NCBI RefSeq assembly: GCF_021532625.1
Contig: NZ_JAKGAR010000002.1
Location: 186,001-250,000, forward strand
DNA: 64,000 nucleotides
DNA from: Octadecabacter algicola
GTDB taxonomy: Bacteria > Pseudomonadota > Alphaproteobacteria > Rhodobacterales > Rhodobacteraceae
Direction: 5' to 3'
In this document: in pieces, positions 42,937-51,078 of the stretch
Position numbering within the stretch: the first letter of the stretch is position 1
Layout: each line of letters begins with the position of its first letter
Position numbers and translations under genes: made by a program
Notes under the pieces: model-generated
Databases searched by the model: none
Told to the model about the DNA's origin: nothing
What the model saw: only the letters and a program-made list of their open reading frames with translations

Positions 42937-43176
42937 TCAGCTGTTGTGCATCCGGATCAACGCCCAGAGTTGGTAAAGAGTTATCACCGCGCCGAAAACG
43001 GCAAGACTGCCCCATGACAGGCCCGACTGTTCCAGCATGACAGTGCCACTGCCAGGATCAAAACAACGGCCCAATTCGTTAAAACAGTCCTGCCATTTAA
43101 AGTAGCGATCGTAATAGGCGAAGCCGCACAGGCCTGTTGCGCAAAAACTTAGGGCGAAGAGGGCGAGCCTTTTCAT
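42937..43176 (-). CDS. small membrane protein of unknown function
   Basis: A 79-residue protein with two hydrophobic segments (about 3-22 and 52-73) and an intervening loop with two Cys (DCFNELGRCFDPG) that may pair in the periplasm. It sits behind the ALDH16 gene on the same strand, 19 bases away. No family recognised. Confidence 0.6.
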   Translation of the reverse strand: MKRLALFALSFCATGLCGFAYYDRYFKWQDCFNELGRCFDPGSGTVMLEQSGLSWGSLAVFGAVITLYQLWALIRMHNS

Positions 43177-43195
43177 ATTGTCTCAGCTACCTGCT

Positions 43196-45520
43196 TCACT
43201 CGCCGTAGGGAATCCAGATCGTCTTGATCTCGGTGGATTGTGCGCGCCAAATGGTACTTGGCCAGCTGCGTGCAGTTCCGTTGTTAACCCATGTACGCTT
43301 CAGGTTTTGGGCTGACTTAGCCTCGATGATTTCAGACGTGTCGGAGGTTGAGAAGGACCAGACCGCGTCGATGTTGGCATGTGCTGCCATGTGCGGTGCT
43401 AGTTCTGTATGATCCCCTGTCAGGATGTTTACGACGCCTGCGGGCACGTCGGACGTGTCCAGAACTTGATAGAAATCCGTGGCCGCAAGTGGGAACGCTT
43501 GTGAGGCGACAGCTGTGACGCGGTTGCCCATGGCGAGTGCTGGTGCCAGCGGTTCGATCAGCCCCATGAGGGGGCGGGTGTCGTCTGTCAGAACAGCGAT
43601 GTTGCCAACGGGTTCGTTCATCGCCAATGCGACGCCACGGATGGGAACACCCTTTGCAGCGCCATCATGTTTGTCTGCCCAAGCGGCCCATGTGAACAGG
43701 TGATCAATCGCGTCAGAGACTTCTTTCGCGCCGTTTTTGGTTCCGGTGAGATGGTTAATCCGATCGGCAAATTCATCCGCACGAGCGGAGAGGTTTTCAC
43801 CGATGTAATACAGGATTTGTGCCCGTAGGTGACCGGTGGTTTTTGACCAGCCCTTTGCGGCGGCCATGGCCTCAACAGCGTTGCGCAGGTCTTTGCGGTT
43901 GGCGATGCTGGCGTGACCCAGAAGCTTGCCGGACTTGTTGAAGACGGGTTGCGAATAGCCGCCGTCAGGGCGGGCTTGTTTGCCGCCAACATAAAGTTTG
44001 GCCGTGCGATCCAGCGGGTCCGCAGGGGTGCCGTCATCCGATGTGAACGCAATGGGCGCTTTAACGTCAGAGGATTTCCCGCGAGGTTTGGTGTAGCCAA
44101 GCAGGCCTTCCCAACCGCCTTCGCGACCGAAGCCGCTTTCACGCACACCGCCGAAGCCAGCAGCTGCATCCATTAGATTTGTTGCGTTGACCCAGACGAT
44201 GCCGGACACCAATTTAGGCGCGATATCCAGAGCGAGGTTCACGTTTTCGGTCCAGACCGAAGCCGCCAGTCCGTAGCGGGTGTTGTTGGCGATTTCCACG
44301 GCTTCCGCTGGGGTGCGGAAGGTGCAGGCAACCAGCACCGGGCCGAATATTTCTTCTTGCATCAGCGTGTCAGCTGGCGCGAGGCCCGTGATCAGTGTTG
44401 GCGGATAGAAACAGCCTTCGGGAGCCTTGCACTGGTGCATTTCACCCGAGGTGTTGGCGTCGACCATGGCTTTGATCTGGTCGAGCTGCACAGTGTCAGC
44501 GATGGCGCCCATATCGATGCATTTATCCAGGCCGTCACCAATACGCAGCCCATCCATACGGGCGCGAAGTTTGGCGTAAAAACGATCGGAGATGCCTTCT
44601 TGCACCAAAAGCCGCGATCCAGCGCAGCAGACCTGACCTTGATTGAACCAGATCGCATCAACGAGGCCTTCGACCGCGGAATCAATATCAGCATCGTCAA
44701 AGACGATGTAGGGGGATTTGCCGCCCAGCTCCAAAGACAGCGTTTTTCCCGATCCGGCGGTTTGTTCACGAATAATGCGGCCTACTGCGGTGGAGCCCGT
44801 GAAGGCGATCTTATCGACGTCGGACGCGACCAAAGCAGCGCCTGTGTCGCCGTCACCTGTGACGATGTTGATCACACCCGGGGGCACGCCGGCGGCGGTG
44901 CAGATTTCGCAGAACACCATGGCGGACAAGGACGTATATTCGGCTGGTTTGAGAACGACCGTGTTGCCCATCGCAAGCGCAGGGGCGATTTTCCAAGCGA
45001 GCATCAACAGCGGGAAATTCCACGGGATAATCTGTCCGCAAACACCAAGAGGTTCGGCGTTTGGCATTTCTTCATCCATCAATTGGGCAAAACCCGCGTG
45101 GTGGTAGAAGTGGCGGATCGCCAGCGGTACATCAATATCGCGGCTTTCGCGGATCGGTTTGCCGTTATCTAACGTTTCCATCACGGCCAGAAGGCGCGCG
45201 TTCTTCTGCATTAGGCGTGCGATGGCATATAGGACGCGGGCGCGGGCCTTGCCGTCTTTGGCCCATTTTGGTTGCGCTTTGCGCGCGGCAGCGACGGCCT
45301 TGGTGACCTCATCGGCGGTGCCATTGGTGACACCTGCAAGGCGTTCGCCCGTCGCTGGGTTGGTGGAGGCGAAGTCATCGCGCAAAGGGCCCCATTGCCC
45401 GTTGATAAAGTGACCCGCGATGCCGCCACGATCTGCCAGCCAAGACAGTGCTTCGGAGGCGTCTTCAAGGGCAGGGCCGTAGTCCATGGAGTCGAAAATG
45501 TCTTTGACGGTCATTGTCAT
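43196..45520 (-). CDS. ALDH16-type fused aldehyde dehydrogenase
   Basis: A 774-residue protein with two aldehyde dehydrogenase modules. The first (about 1-480) has the cofactor site PWNFPLLMLAWKIAPALAMGN, the Glu in LELGGKSPYIVFDDADID and the catalytic Cys in NQGQVCCAGSR. The second (about 490-774) keeps the fold but lacks the catalytic Glu/Cys motifs. This matches ALDH16, of which the bacterial form from Loktanella has been studied structurally. Its ATG overlaps the deoC stop (TAATG). Oxidation of acetaldehyde from DeoC is inferred from that coupling. Confidence 0.9.
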   Translation of the reverse strand: MTMTVKDIFDSMDYGPALEDASEALSWLADRGGIAGHFINGQWGPLRDDFASTNPATGERLAGVTNGTADEVTKAVAAARKAQPKWAKDGKARARVLYAIARLMQKNARLLAVMETLDNGKPIRESRDIDVPLAIRHFYHHAGFAQLMDEEMPNAEPLGVCGQIIPWNFPLLMLAWKIAPALAMGNTVVLKPAEYTSLSAMVFCEICTAAGVPPGVINIVTGDGDTGAALVASDVDKIAFTGSTAVGRIIREQTAGSGKTLSLELGGKSPYIVFDDADIDSAVEGLVDAIWFNQGQVCCAGSRLLVQEGISDRFYAKLRARMDGLRIGDGLDKCIDMGAIADTVQLDQIKAMVDANTSGEMHQCKAPEGCFYPPTLITGLAPADTLMQEEIFGPVLVACTFRTPAEAVEIANNTRYGLAASVWTENVNLALDIAPKLVSGIVWVNATNLMDAAAGFGGVRESGFGREGGWEGLLGYTKPRGKSSDVKAPIAFTSDDGTPADPLDRTAKLYVGGKQARPDGGYSQPVFNKSGKLLGHASIANRKDLRNAVEAMAAAKGWSKTTGHLRAQILYYIGENLSARADEFADRINHLTGTKNGAKEVSDAIDHLFTWAAWADKHDGAAKGVPIRGVALAMNEPVGNIAVLTDDTRPLMGLIEPLAPALAMGNRVTAVASQAFPLAATDFYQVLDTSDVPAGVVNILTGDHTELAPHMAAHANIDAVWSFSTSDTSEIIEAKSAQNLKRTWVNNGTARSWPSTIWRAQSTEIKTIWIPYGE

Positions 45521-46506
45521 TATCCAATCGCGTGACGCCAGCCAGCGGAATAGCCGCCTGTGACGTGGTGTTCGAGTTGCCGTTCGATGTCGCCCAAAAG
45601 CGATGAGGCGCCAAAGCGGAACAGGTCCGGTTGCAGCCATCGATCGCCGAGTTCGTCTTTGATCAACGCCAGATAGACCAGCGCATCTTTGGCTTTGCTG
45701 ATCCCGCCTGCCGGTTTGTAACCGACACGTAGGCCAGTGCGGTCGTAGTAGTCACGGATCGCGCGGACCATCGTAAGGGTGACAGGCAAGGTTGCGTTAA
45801 CGCTTTCCTTACCGGTGCTGGTCTTGATGAAATCGGCGCCAGCCATCATGCACACCACAGAGGCGCGCGCGACGTTGCGCAGACTGCCCAGTTCTCCCGT
45901 CGCAAGGATCGCCTTGACGTGGGCATTGCCACAGGCGGCCCGCATTTCCGACATTTCATCGTAAAGCGCCTGCCAGTTGCCTTGCAGCACGTGACGGCGG
46001 GTGATGACGATATCGATTTCTTCGGCCCCCGCTTTCACGCTTTCGCCGATTTCGGCGATGCGCAGCGGAAACGGCGAGAGGCCAGCAGGGAAACCAGTTG
46101 ATACGGCTGCAACGGGAATGCCTGAACCGCGCAAGGCGTCCACGGCCGTTTCGACCATATCATGGTAAACGCAAATGGCGCCTGTGGTCAGGCCTTCCAT
46201 TCCCAGCGCCTGCAGGAGCTCGGGGCGAACGGGTTGGCGGGCCTTGGCGCAAAGTCGGCGTACACGGCCCTCTGTGTCATCGCCGGACAAGGTGGTCAGG
46301 TCGATCAGGCTGATTGCCTTACACAGCCATGCTGCTTGGTAGTCTTTCTTGACTGAGCGGCGCCCAGGCAACGTTGCAGCGCGACGTTCGATCGCCGAGG
46401 TATTGGCCTGAACGGCCTTCACCCATGAGATATCTAGCGGAATCCCATCATTGCGGGGTTCCTGAACTTGCGGAAGATGGTTGGTTGTTTTGTCTGTGGT
46501 CAGCAT
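45520..46506 (-). CDS. deoC: deoxyribose-phosphate aldolase
   Basis: A 328-residue class I aldolase that splits 2-deoxyribose 5-phosphate into acetaldehyde and glyceraldehyde 3-phosphate. The Schiff-base Lys lies in FIKTSTGK. Other markers are VSTGFPAG, EIDIVITRRHVLQG and the phosphate-binding GYKPAGGI, followed by FRFGASSLL. It is longer than the E. coli enzyme by about 70 N-terminal residues, as in the eukaryote-like DeoC class. The start at 46506 has no clear ribosome site. It is coupled to ALDH16 by a one-base overlap. Confidence 0.95.
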   Translation of the reverse strand: MLTTDKTTNHLPQVQEPRNDGIPLDISWVKAVQANTSAIERRAATLPGRRSVKKDYQAAWLCKAISLIDLTTLSGDDTEGRVRRLCAKARQPVRPELLQALGMEGLTTGAICVYHDMVETAVDALRGSGIPVAAVSTGFPAGLSPFPLRIAEIGESVKAGAEEIDIVITRRHVLQGNWQALYDEMSEMRAACGNAHVKAILATGELGSLRNVARASVVCMMAGADFIKTSTGKESVNATLPVTLTMVRAIRDYYDRTGLRVGYKPAGGISKAKDALVYLALIKDELGDRWLQPDLFRFGASSLLGDIERQLEHHVTGGYSAGWRHAIG

Positions 46507-46587
46507 CGTGCGCACCGTGTTGTGAGTGCGGAGAGTGTCACGCAGCCCAAACGAAGGCAAGCGGCGACGCGACGTTGTTTGTGTCCA

Positions 46588-47436
46588 TTAGGTGCGAGGT
46601 TGGATCAACTCGCGTTGGCGGGTGCGACGATAGCGTTGCGGGGTTTCGCCGTGAGTTGCCAAAAAGAGTTTATGGAAATGGGACAAGTTCGGCAGCCCGC
46701 AGTCCGTTGCGATTTCCGCAAGACTGTCGGACGTCCCTGTCAGTTGCCGTGCTGCGTGATCCATTCGAATACCATTGATGTAATCGATAGGGGTTTGCCC
46801 CATAAAGCGGCGCATTGTTCGGGAAACATGCGGATGGGCGCGTCCCGTTTTAGCAACAAATCCTGCGGCGCCTTCGCGAAATACCGTTGGTGTATGTGCT
46901 GCGGCACAGGCGGACAGCAGCCAAGAGGGGGCGTCGGGCGCGATGCCTTCCGGTGCGCGATCCAACCCGACGAGCAGGGGCAATAAGAACGCTTCGAGAT
47001 AGAGTTTGCGTCGGGGTGCGCGTTCCAGCTGTAGGGCGTCATGGTTCAACGCCGCCAGTTGGCGCATGTCGCGATGGGAAAGCACGGGTTCGGTGCCGCC
47101 GCCCCAGAAACCAACGCCGACCAGATCTTCGTGGCGATTGCCAAGTGCGTTGATAATCCCGGGGCGAATAGCAAGTGAGACAACGATAGGTGCTTCGCCG
47201 CGGCCTTGAATGCCATGGGGTTGATCAGGCGCAATAAAAACCAAGTCACCCTCTTTGAGGTCTTTCTTGCCCTGACCCGAATGCAATCGCACGGTGCCGT
47301 TTTGAACCCAAAGAAGTTCATGAAAGTCTTGTGTGTGCAGGTTGGATGGGCGTTTTGTGTCCAGCTCTGAACGACTCAATACAAAAGCGTCGTCGTCGGC
47401 GAATGTGTCACTCGCGGATATGGTGATTTGGTCCAT
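46588..47436 (-). CDS. AraC family transcriptional regulator
   Basis: A 282-residue regulator with an N-terminal cupin-like sensing domain (HTQDFHELLWVQNGTVRL, then GDLVFIAPDQPHGIQG) and a C-terminal double helix-turn-helix (VSRTMRRFMGQTPIDYINGIR; SLAEIATDCGLPNLSHFHKLF). The ATG at 47436 is chosen; the frame to 47595 extends into the divergent rpe region. It lies 81 bases upstream of deoC on the same strand and could control deoC-ALDH16, which is inferred from position. Confidence 0.9.
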   Translation of the reverse strand: MDQITISASDTFADDDAFVLSRSELDTKRPSNLHTQDFHELLWVQNGTVRLHSGQGKKDLKEGDLVFIAPDQPHGIQGRGEAPIVVSLAIRPGIINALGNRHEDLVGVGFWGGGTEPVLSHRDMRQLAALNHDALQLERAPRRKLYLEAFLLPLLVGLDRAPEGIAPDAPSWLLSACAAAHTPTVFREGAAGFVAKTGRAHPHVSRTMRRFMGQTPIDYINGIRMDHAARQLTGTSDSLAEIATDCGLPNLSHFHKLFLATHGETPQRYRRTRQRELIQPRT

Positions 47437-47536
47437 GGCATCAAAATAGCATATTGAGCGCCGGCGTCTATGCGGCAACTTGGCAAGAGGCCGAGCACAG
47501 GCTAGGACGGGGCAAATCGCATCAGGAGTCTGCCCC

Positions 47537-48226
47537 ATGTCCTTTGACCGTTCCATCAAGATTGCCCCGTCTATTTTGTCCGCTGATTTCGCCAACCTTG
47601 GCGCGGAAATTCAAGCGGTCGAAGCGCAAGGCGCGGATTGGATTCACGTTGATCCGATGGACGGACATTTCGTGCCGAACCTGACAATCGGGCCAAACGT
47701 CGTCGCCGCGATCCGCCCACATGTGAAAACGTTTATGGATGTGCATTTGATGATTTCACCCGCTGACCCCTATATCGGGGCGTTTGCGAAGGCTGGTAGC
47801 GATATGATTACGGTACACGCCGAAGCTGGGCCGCATTTGCACCGTTCTTTGCAGTCTGTTCGCGCAGAAGGCGCAATGGCAGGCGTTGCGTTGAACATGA
47901 CGACGCCTTTGTCTCACGTTGAAGATATTCTTGATGATATCGACATGATCTTGGTGATGACGATCAATCCGGGATTCGGCGGTCAGAAGTTCACCCATGC
48001 GATGGTTGATAAGGTCGCGCGGTGTCGTTCGATGATTGGCGATCGCCCGATCCACATCCAAGTTGATGGTGGGATTGACCCAACAACCGCGCCATTGGTT
48101 GCCAAAGCGGGTGCGGATGCATTGGTGGCGGGGTCTGCGGTGTTCCGTGGCGGGTCTGTTGATCAGCCCGAGGTTTATGGAGCCAACATCAAAGCCATCC
48201 GTGACGCTGCAAACGCGGCACTATAG
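47537..48226 (+). CDS. rpe: ribulose-phosphate 3-epimerase
   Basis: A 229-residue TIM-barrel enzyme that interconverts ribulose 5-phosphate and xylulose 5-phosphate. Markers are [17 protein letters not shown], the metal-binding [21 protein letters not shown] and [10 protein letters not shown], and the catalytic Asp in QVDGGID. The ATG at 47537 has CAGGAG seven to eight bases upstream, so the frame from 47480 is not used. It is divergent from the AraC gene. Confidence 0.97.
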   Translation: MSFDRSIKIAPSILSADFANLGAEIQAVEAQGADWIHVDPMDGHFVPNLTIGPNVVAAIRPHVKTFMDVHLMISPADPYIGAFAKAGSDMITVHAEAGPHLHRSLQSVRAEGAMAGVALNMTTPLSHVEDILDDIDMILVMTINPGFGGQKFTHAMVDKVARCRSMIGDRPIHIQVDGGIDPTTAPLVAKAGADALVAGSAVFRGGSVDQPEVYGANIKAIRDAANAAL

Positions 48227-48228
48227 GC

Positions 48229-48270
48229 CTGCACAAAAACTGCACAAACCGGCGAACCCGTCTGCACAAA
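48229..48270 (+). promoter_or_regulatory. three phased direct repeats upstream of the two-component operon
   Basis: CTGCACAAA occurs at 48229-48237, 48240-48248 and 48262-48270. The spacings are 11 and 22 bases, whole turns of the helix, so all sites face the same side. This is the layout of binding sites for OmpR-type response regulators. The array ends 44 bases before the first ORF, with a possible -10 (TAAAAC) near 48287, which suggests control by the response regulator encoded just downstream. Confidence 0.65.
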
Positions 48271-48313
48271 CCTTTCGCATAAGGGGTAAAACTCGCATGC
48301 GAAGGACAGTGCA

Positions 48314-48442
48314 ATGACAACGTTAACCAAGGCCGTACCCTCTAAATTGCAGCTGGACGGATGGTGGCTGGACCACGAAATGCGGCCATTCCCCAAACAG
48401 ATCGTTGCCGCTAAGCTGGCGTCAAAAGGGGCGCGCGCATGA
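48314..48442 (+). CDS. 42-residue leader ORF of the two-component operon
   Basis: A short frame reads MTTLTKAVPSKLQLDGWWLD..., soluble and basic at the C-terminus. It starts after AAGGACAGTGCA and ends in a TGA overlapping the response-regulator ATG (ATGA). The good ribosome site and coupling argue that it is translated. It is not similar to anything I recognise. Confidence 0.6.
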   Translation: MTTLTKAVPSKLQLDGWWLDHEMRPFPKQIVAAKLASKGARA

Positions 48443-49131
48443 GTGGCACGATACTAATTGTTGATGATGATGCGGACATCCGTGATGTTGTTCGGATTGC
48501 GCTAAGCCAAGCTGGATTCCAAACACAAGAAGCCGGCGACGGGCGCGCTGCCTTGGCGGCCATTGCCGCGGCAAAGCCTGACTTGGTGGTTCTGGACATT
48601 GGTCTGCCCGAAATGGATGGGCTCGAAGTCTGCCGCACCGTTCGGGTGACGTCAGATGTGCCGATCCTATTTTTGACGGCGCAGGACGATGAAATTGACC
48701 GTATCGTGGGGCTTGAAATGGGGGCGGATGATTACCTGTCCAAGCCGTTCTCCCCTCGTGAATTGGTTGCACGGGTCAAAGCGATTTTGCGCCGTGGTGG
48801 AACCGTGGTTGAGGACCAGCCGTTGCGTCACGGGATTATCGAGGTGGACCCCAACCGCCATTTGACACGCGTGCGCGGCGCGGCTGTCGCGTTGACCGCG
48901 CGTGAGATGGACTTGCTTGTGAAACTGATCGCGCGGCCAGATCAAGTGTTTGCACGGCCTGCTTTGGTTGATGCGATTTATGGCACCAATGTTCATGTGA
49001 GTGACCGTACAATGGACAGCCATCTGCGCAACCTTCGGGCCAAATTGAGTGCTGCGGGATGCGCTGATGCCGTCGAAACCATGCATGGCATCGGTATTCG
49101 CATGGGGCCATGTAAGGGCGCGGTCGCATGA
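48439..49131 (+). CDS. OmpR-family response regulator
   Basis: A 230-residue regulator. The receiver domain (1-120) has the acidic pair DDD at 9-11, phosphoacceptor D53 in VLDIGLPEMDG, and the conserved Thr and Lys (FLTAQ; LSKPF). The C-terminal winged-helix domain (about 130-230) has LTAREMDLLVKLIARPDQV and VSDRTMDSHLRNLRAKL. It overlaps the 42-residue ORF and the histidine kinase gene by four bases each. Confidence 0.96.
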   Translation: MSGTILIVDDDADIRDVVRIALSQAGFQTQEAGDGRAALAAIAAAKPDLVVLDIGLPEMDGLEVCRTVRVTSDVPILFLTAQDDEIDRIVGLEMGADDYLSKPFSPRELVARVKAILRRGGTVVEDQPLRHGIIEVDPNRHLTRVRGAAVALTAREMDLLVKLIARPDQVFARPALVDAIYGTNVHVSDRTMDSHLRNLRAKLSAAGCADAVETMHGIGIRMGPCKGAVA

Positions 49132-50057
49132 TGCGGATCAGACGTAAATGGCGGCCTCCGTTATGGATGGTCGTCGGGATTACGTTGGCCGTCGTTTTAT
49201 GTTTGCCGATCATCGGTATTTTCTTCGTACGTTATATGTGGCCCGTTCTTGGGTATCGTGAAGCCGTTTATGTGGCCGGATTTGGCGTTTTGGCCGCGAC
49301 GTTTGTCGTAGGCTGGGGGCTATGGCGTATTTTGCTGCGGCCCGTTCAAGCGATGCGCACGCGGGTGACTGCGTTGCGGGCGGGGGATGACAATGCGTTA
49401 GACCCTTTGGATCATTACGGAACAGCAGACATGCAGGCGCTTGGGCAGTCGTTTCTCGATATGGGACGGGCGCTGCGTAGCAGAGAGGCGGTTTTACGCA
49501 GTTACGCGGACCATGTGACCCATGAGCTTAAATCACCACTGACGGTGGTGCGCGGCGCGGCGGAGCTTTTGGCGATGCCGGATTTGCCCGATGCCGAGCG
49601 CGCTCGATTGCTGGGCCGGATCGAAGCCTCAGCGGATCGGATGACGGCGCTGCTGGATGCACAGCGATCCCTTGCGCAGGCACAAGAACCCGCCGCACGA
49701 GGTTCGGTGCGGTTGTCTGATGTCGCGAAAGGCGTTGAGGTGTTGCAAGATGGCACAGTGCCGTTGAGCGAGGACGCCTTGCAACTTGTGATGGACCATT
49801 TGGTGGGCAACGCAAAGGCACATGGGGCCACGAAGATCACAGCTTCTTTTGACGGTAGTCTGACGGTTCAAGACAATGGTTCTGGCGTGTCGATCGGGAA
49901 CCAAGATCGAATATTCGAGCCGTTTTTCACCACGCGGCGTGAGTCCGGCGGTACTGGGATGGGGCTGTCGATTGTGCGCCGCATCCTTGAGGCGCATGAG
50001 GCCGAAATCACCCTGACGCCAAGCGAACAGGGCGCGCGGTTTGTCATAACCTTTTAG
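49128..50057 (+). CDS. sensor histidine kinase
   Basis: A 309-residue membrane kinase. Two membrane segments near the N-terminus (about 13-38 and 46-70) enclose only a short loop, so signal sensing is probably within the membrane. A HAMP-like stretch follows, then the H-box with phosphoacceptor H132 (HELKSPLTVVRGAAELL), N-box (VMDHLVGNAKAHG) and G-boxes (VQDNGSGVS; GGTGMGLSIV). It forms a pair with the response regulator. Confidence 0.94.
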   Translation: MMRIRRKWRPPLWMVVGITLAVVLCLPIIGIFFVRYMWPVLGYREAVYVAGFGVLAATFVVGWGLWRILLRPVQAMRTRVTALRAGDDNALDPLDHYGTADMQALGQSFLDMGRALRSREAVLRSYADHVTHELKSPLTVVRGAAELLAMPDLPDAERARLLGRIEASADRMTALLDAQRSLAQAQEPAARGSVRLSDVAKGVEVLQDGTVPLSEDALQLVMDHLVGNAKAHGATKITASFDGSLTVQDNGSGVSIGNQDRIFEPFFTTRRESGGTGMGLSIVRRILEAHEAEITLTPSEQGARFVITF

Positions 50058-51016
50058 GGGTTCATGCCCTTTTTCGTTAGGAATGACGGAAGTTTCTTGC
50101 CGTCTGCGGCAGGTGCTGCAGGTGCTGCAGGTTCTGGGGTGGGATCAGGTGTTTCTGTCACATCCGGTGTCGAGACAGCGTTCGTCATCGCCTGAATTCC
50201 GGCGAGGCCGCTTTCGCCCAATGGTACGGTGGCAAATGGTCCACCAATCAGCAAATGGGCAGGGTCGGTTCGGTCGACGTCGACACCGGCCGGTATCAGG
50301 CTTTCTGCCCAGTTTTCCGCGTTGTCTTTGGGGCGGTAGCCCAAGAACGTTGATTTCGCGTTGTTAACTGGTGCGCGGTCATTGTTGGAGATGCCATAAA
50401 CCACAGCAAAGCCAGTGGCCTGCGTGGTGATGGAACGTTCCACTAAATGACGCAGATCGTCAAAGCTAAGCCACGTGCGCAGCGCCCGAGCGTTCTGGGG
50501 AACTTTGGTGCAAGAGAAAATCCGCAAATGCACAGATTCCATGCCGCGTTTGGACCAATAAAGCTTGCCGAGGTCTTCGGTGAAACATTTCGCGAGGCCA
50601 TAGAATGTGTCTGGCGCGTGATCGGCATCCGTGTCGATGCCTGCCGAGTTTTCCAGCATGCCAACCGCGTGTACGGATGACGCATAGATGACCCGTTTGA
50701 CGCCGTGGCGATAACCGGCTTCCCAGACATTATAGGATGACAGGTAATTCGGCCCAAGGAGTTCCTCAAAGGGGCGTTCATCAACGATTGAAGCAAAGTG
50801 CACGGCGATGTCCGCCCCCTCCATCAGGGGCAGAACCTCGTCGAAGTTGGAGCAATCGGCCTGAACAAATGTTTCGTTCTCCAGCAAGTCTGCAGGAGCC
50901 GCTGCGATGTCCACTGAAAGCAGTTCATCCGCGAGAGAAGCGAGCGTGCCGCGCAGCTCCATTCCCAATGTGCCAGAGGCGCCGGTCAGAACAATTTTCT
51001 TGAAGAGTTTGGCCAT
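50054..51016 (-). CDS. NAD-dependent SDR, uronate-dehydrogenase-like, with a C-terminal tail
   Basis: A 320-residue extended short-chain dehydrogenase. The NAD motif TGASGTLG, the catalytic YGLAK pair (TFYGLAKCFTED) and the region IFSCTKVPQNARALRTWLSFDDL then FLGYRPKDNAE closely resemble uronate dehydrogenase (Udh), which oxidises galacturonate or glucuronate. About 50 extra C-terminal residues are Pro/Ala-rich and end KKLPSFLTKKGMNP. The start at 51016 has AAAGGCG upstream; 51031 is also possible. It is convergent with the kinase gene by four bases. Confidence 0.82.
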   Translation of the reverse strand: MAKLFKKIVLTGASGTLGMELRGTLASLADELLSVDIAAAPADLLENETFVQADCSNFDEVLPLMEGADIAVHFASIVDERPFEELLGPNYLSSYNVWEAGYRHGVKRVIYASSVHAVGMLENSAGIDTDADHAPDTFYGLAKCFTEDLGKLYWSKRGMESVHLRIFSCTKVPQNARALRTWLSFDDLRHLVERSITTQATGFAVVYGISNNDRAPVNNAKSTFLGYRPKDNAENWAESLIPAGVDVDRTDPAHLLIGGPFATVPLGESGLAGIQAMTNAVSTPDVTETPDPTPEPAAPAAPAADGKKLPSFLTKKGMNP

Positions 51017-51078
51017 ATCAGCGCCTTTCATGTTGTGTTGCTACGGTCTGATTTTGGCAAGGCGACGTCAAGGGGGCG

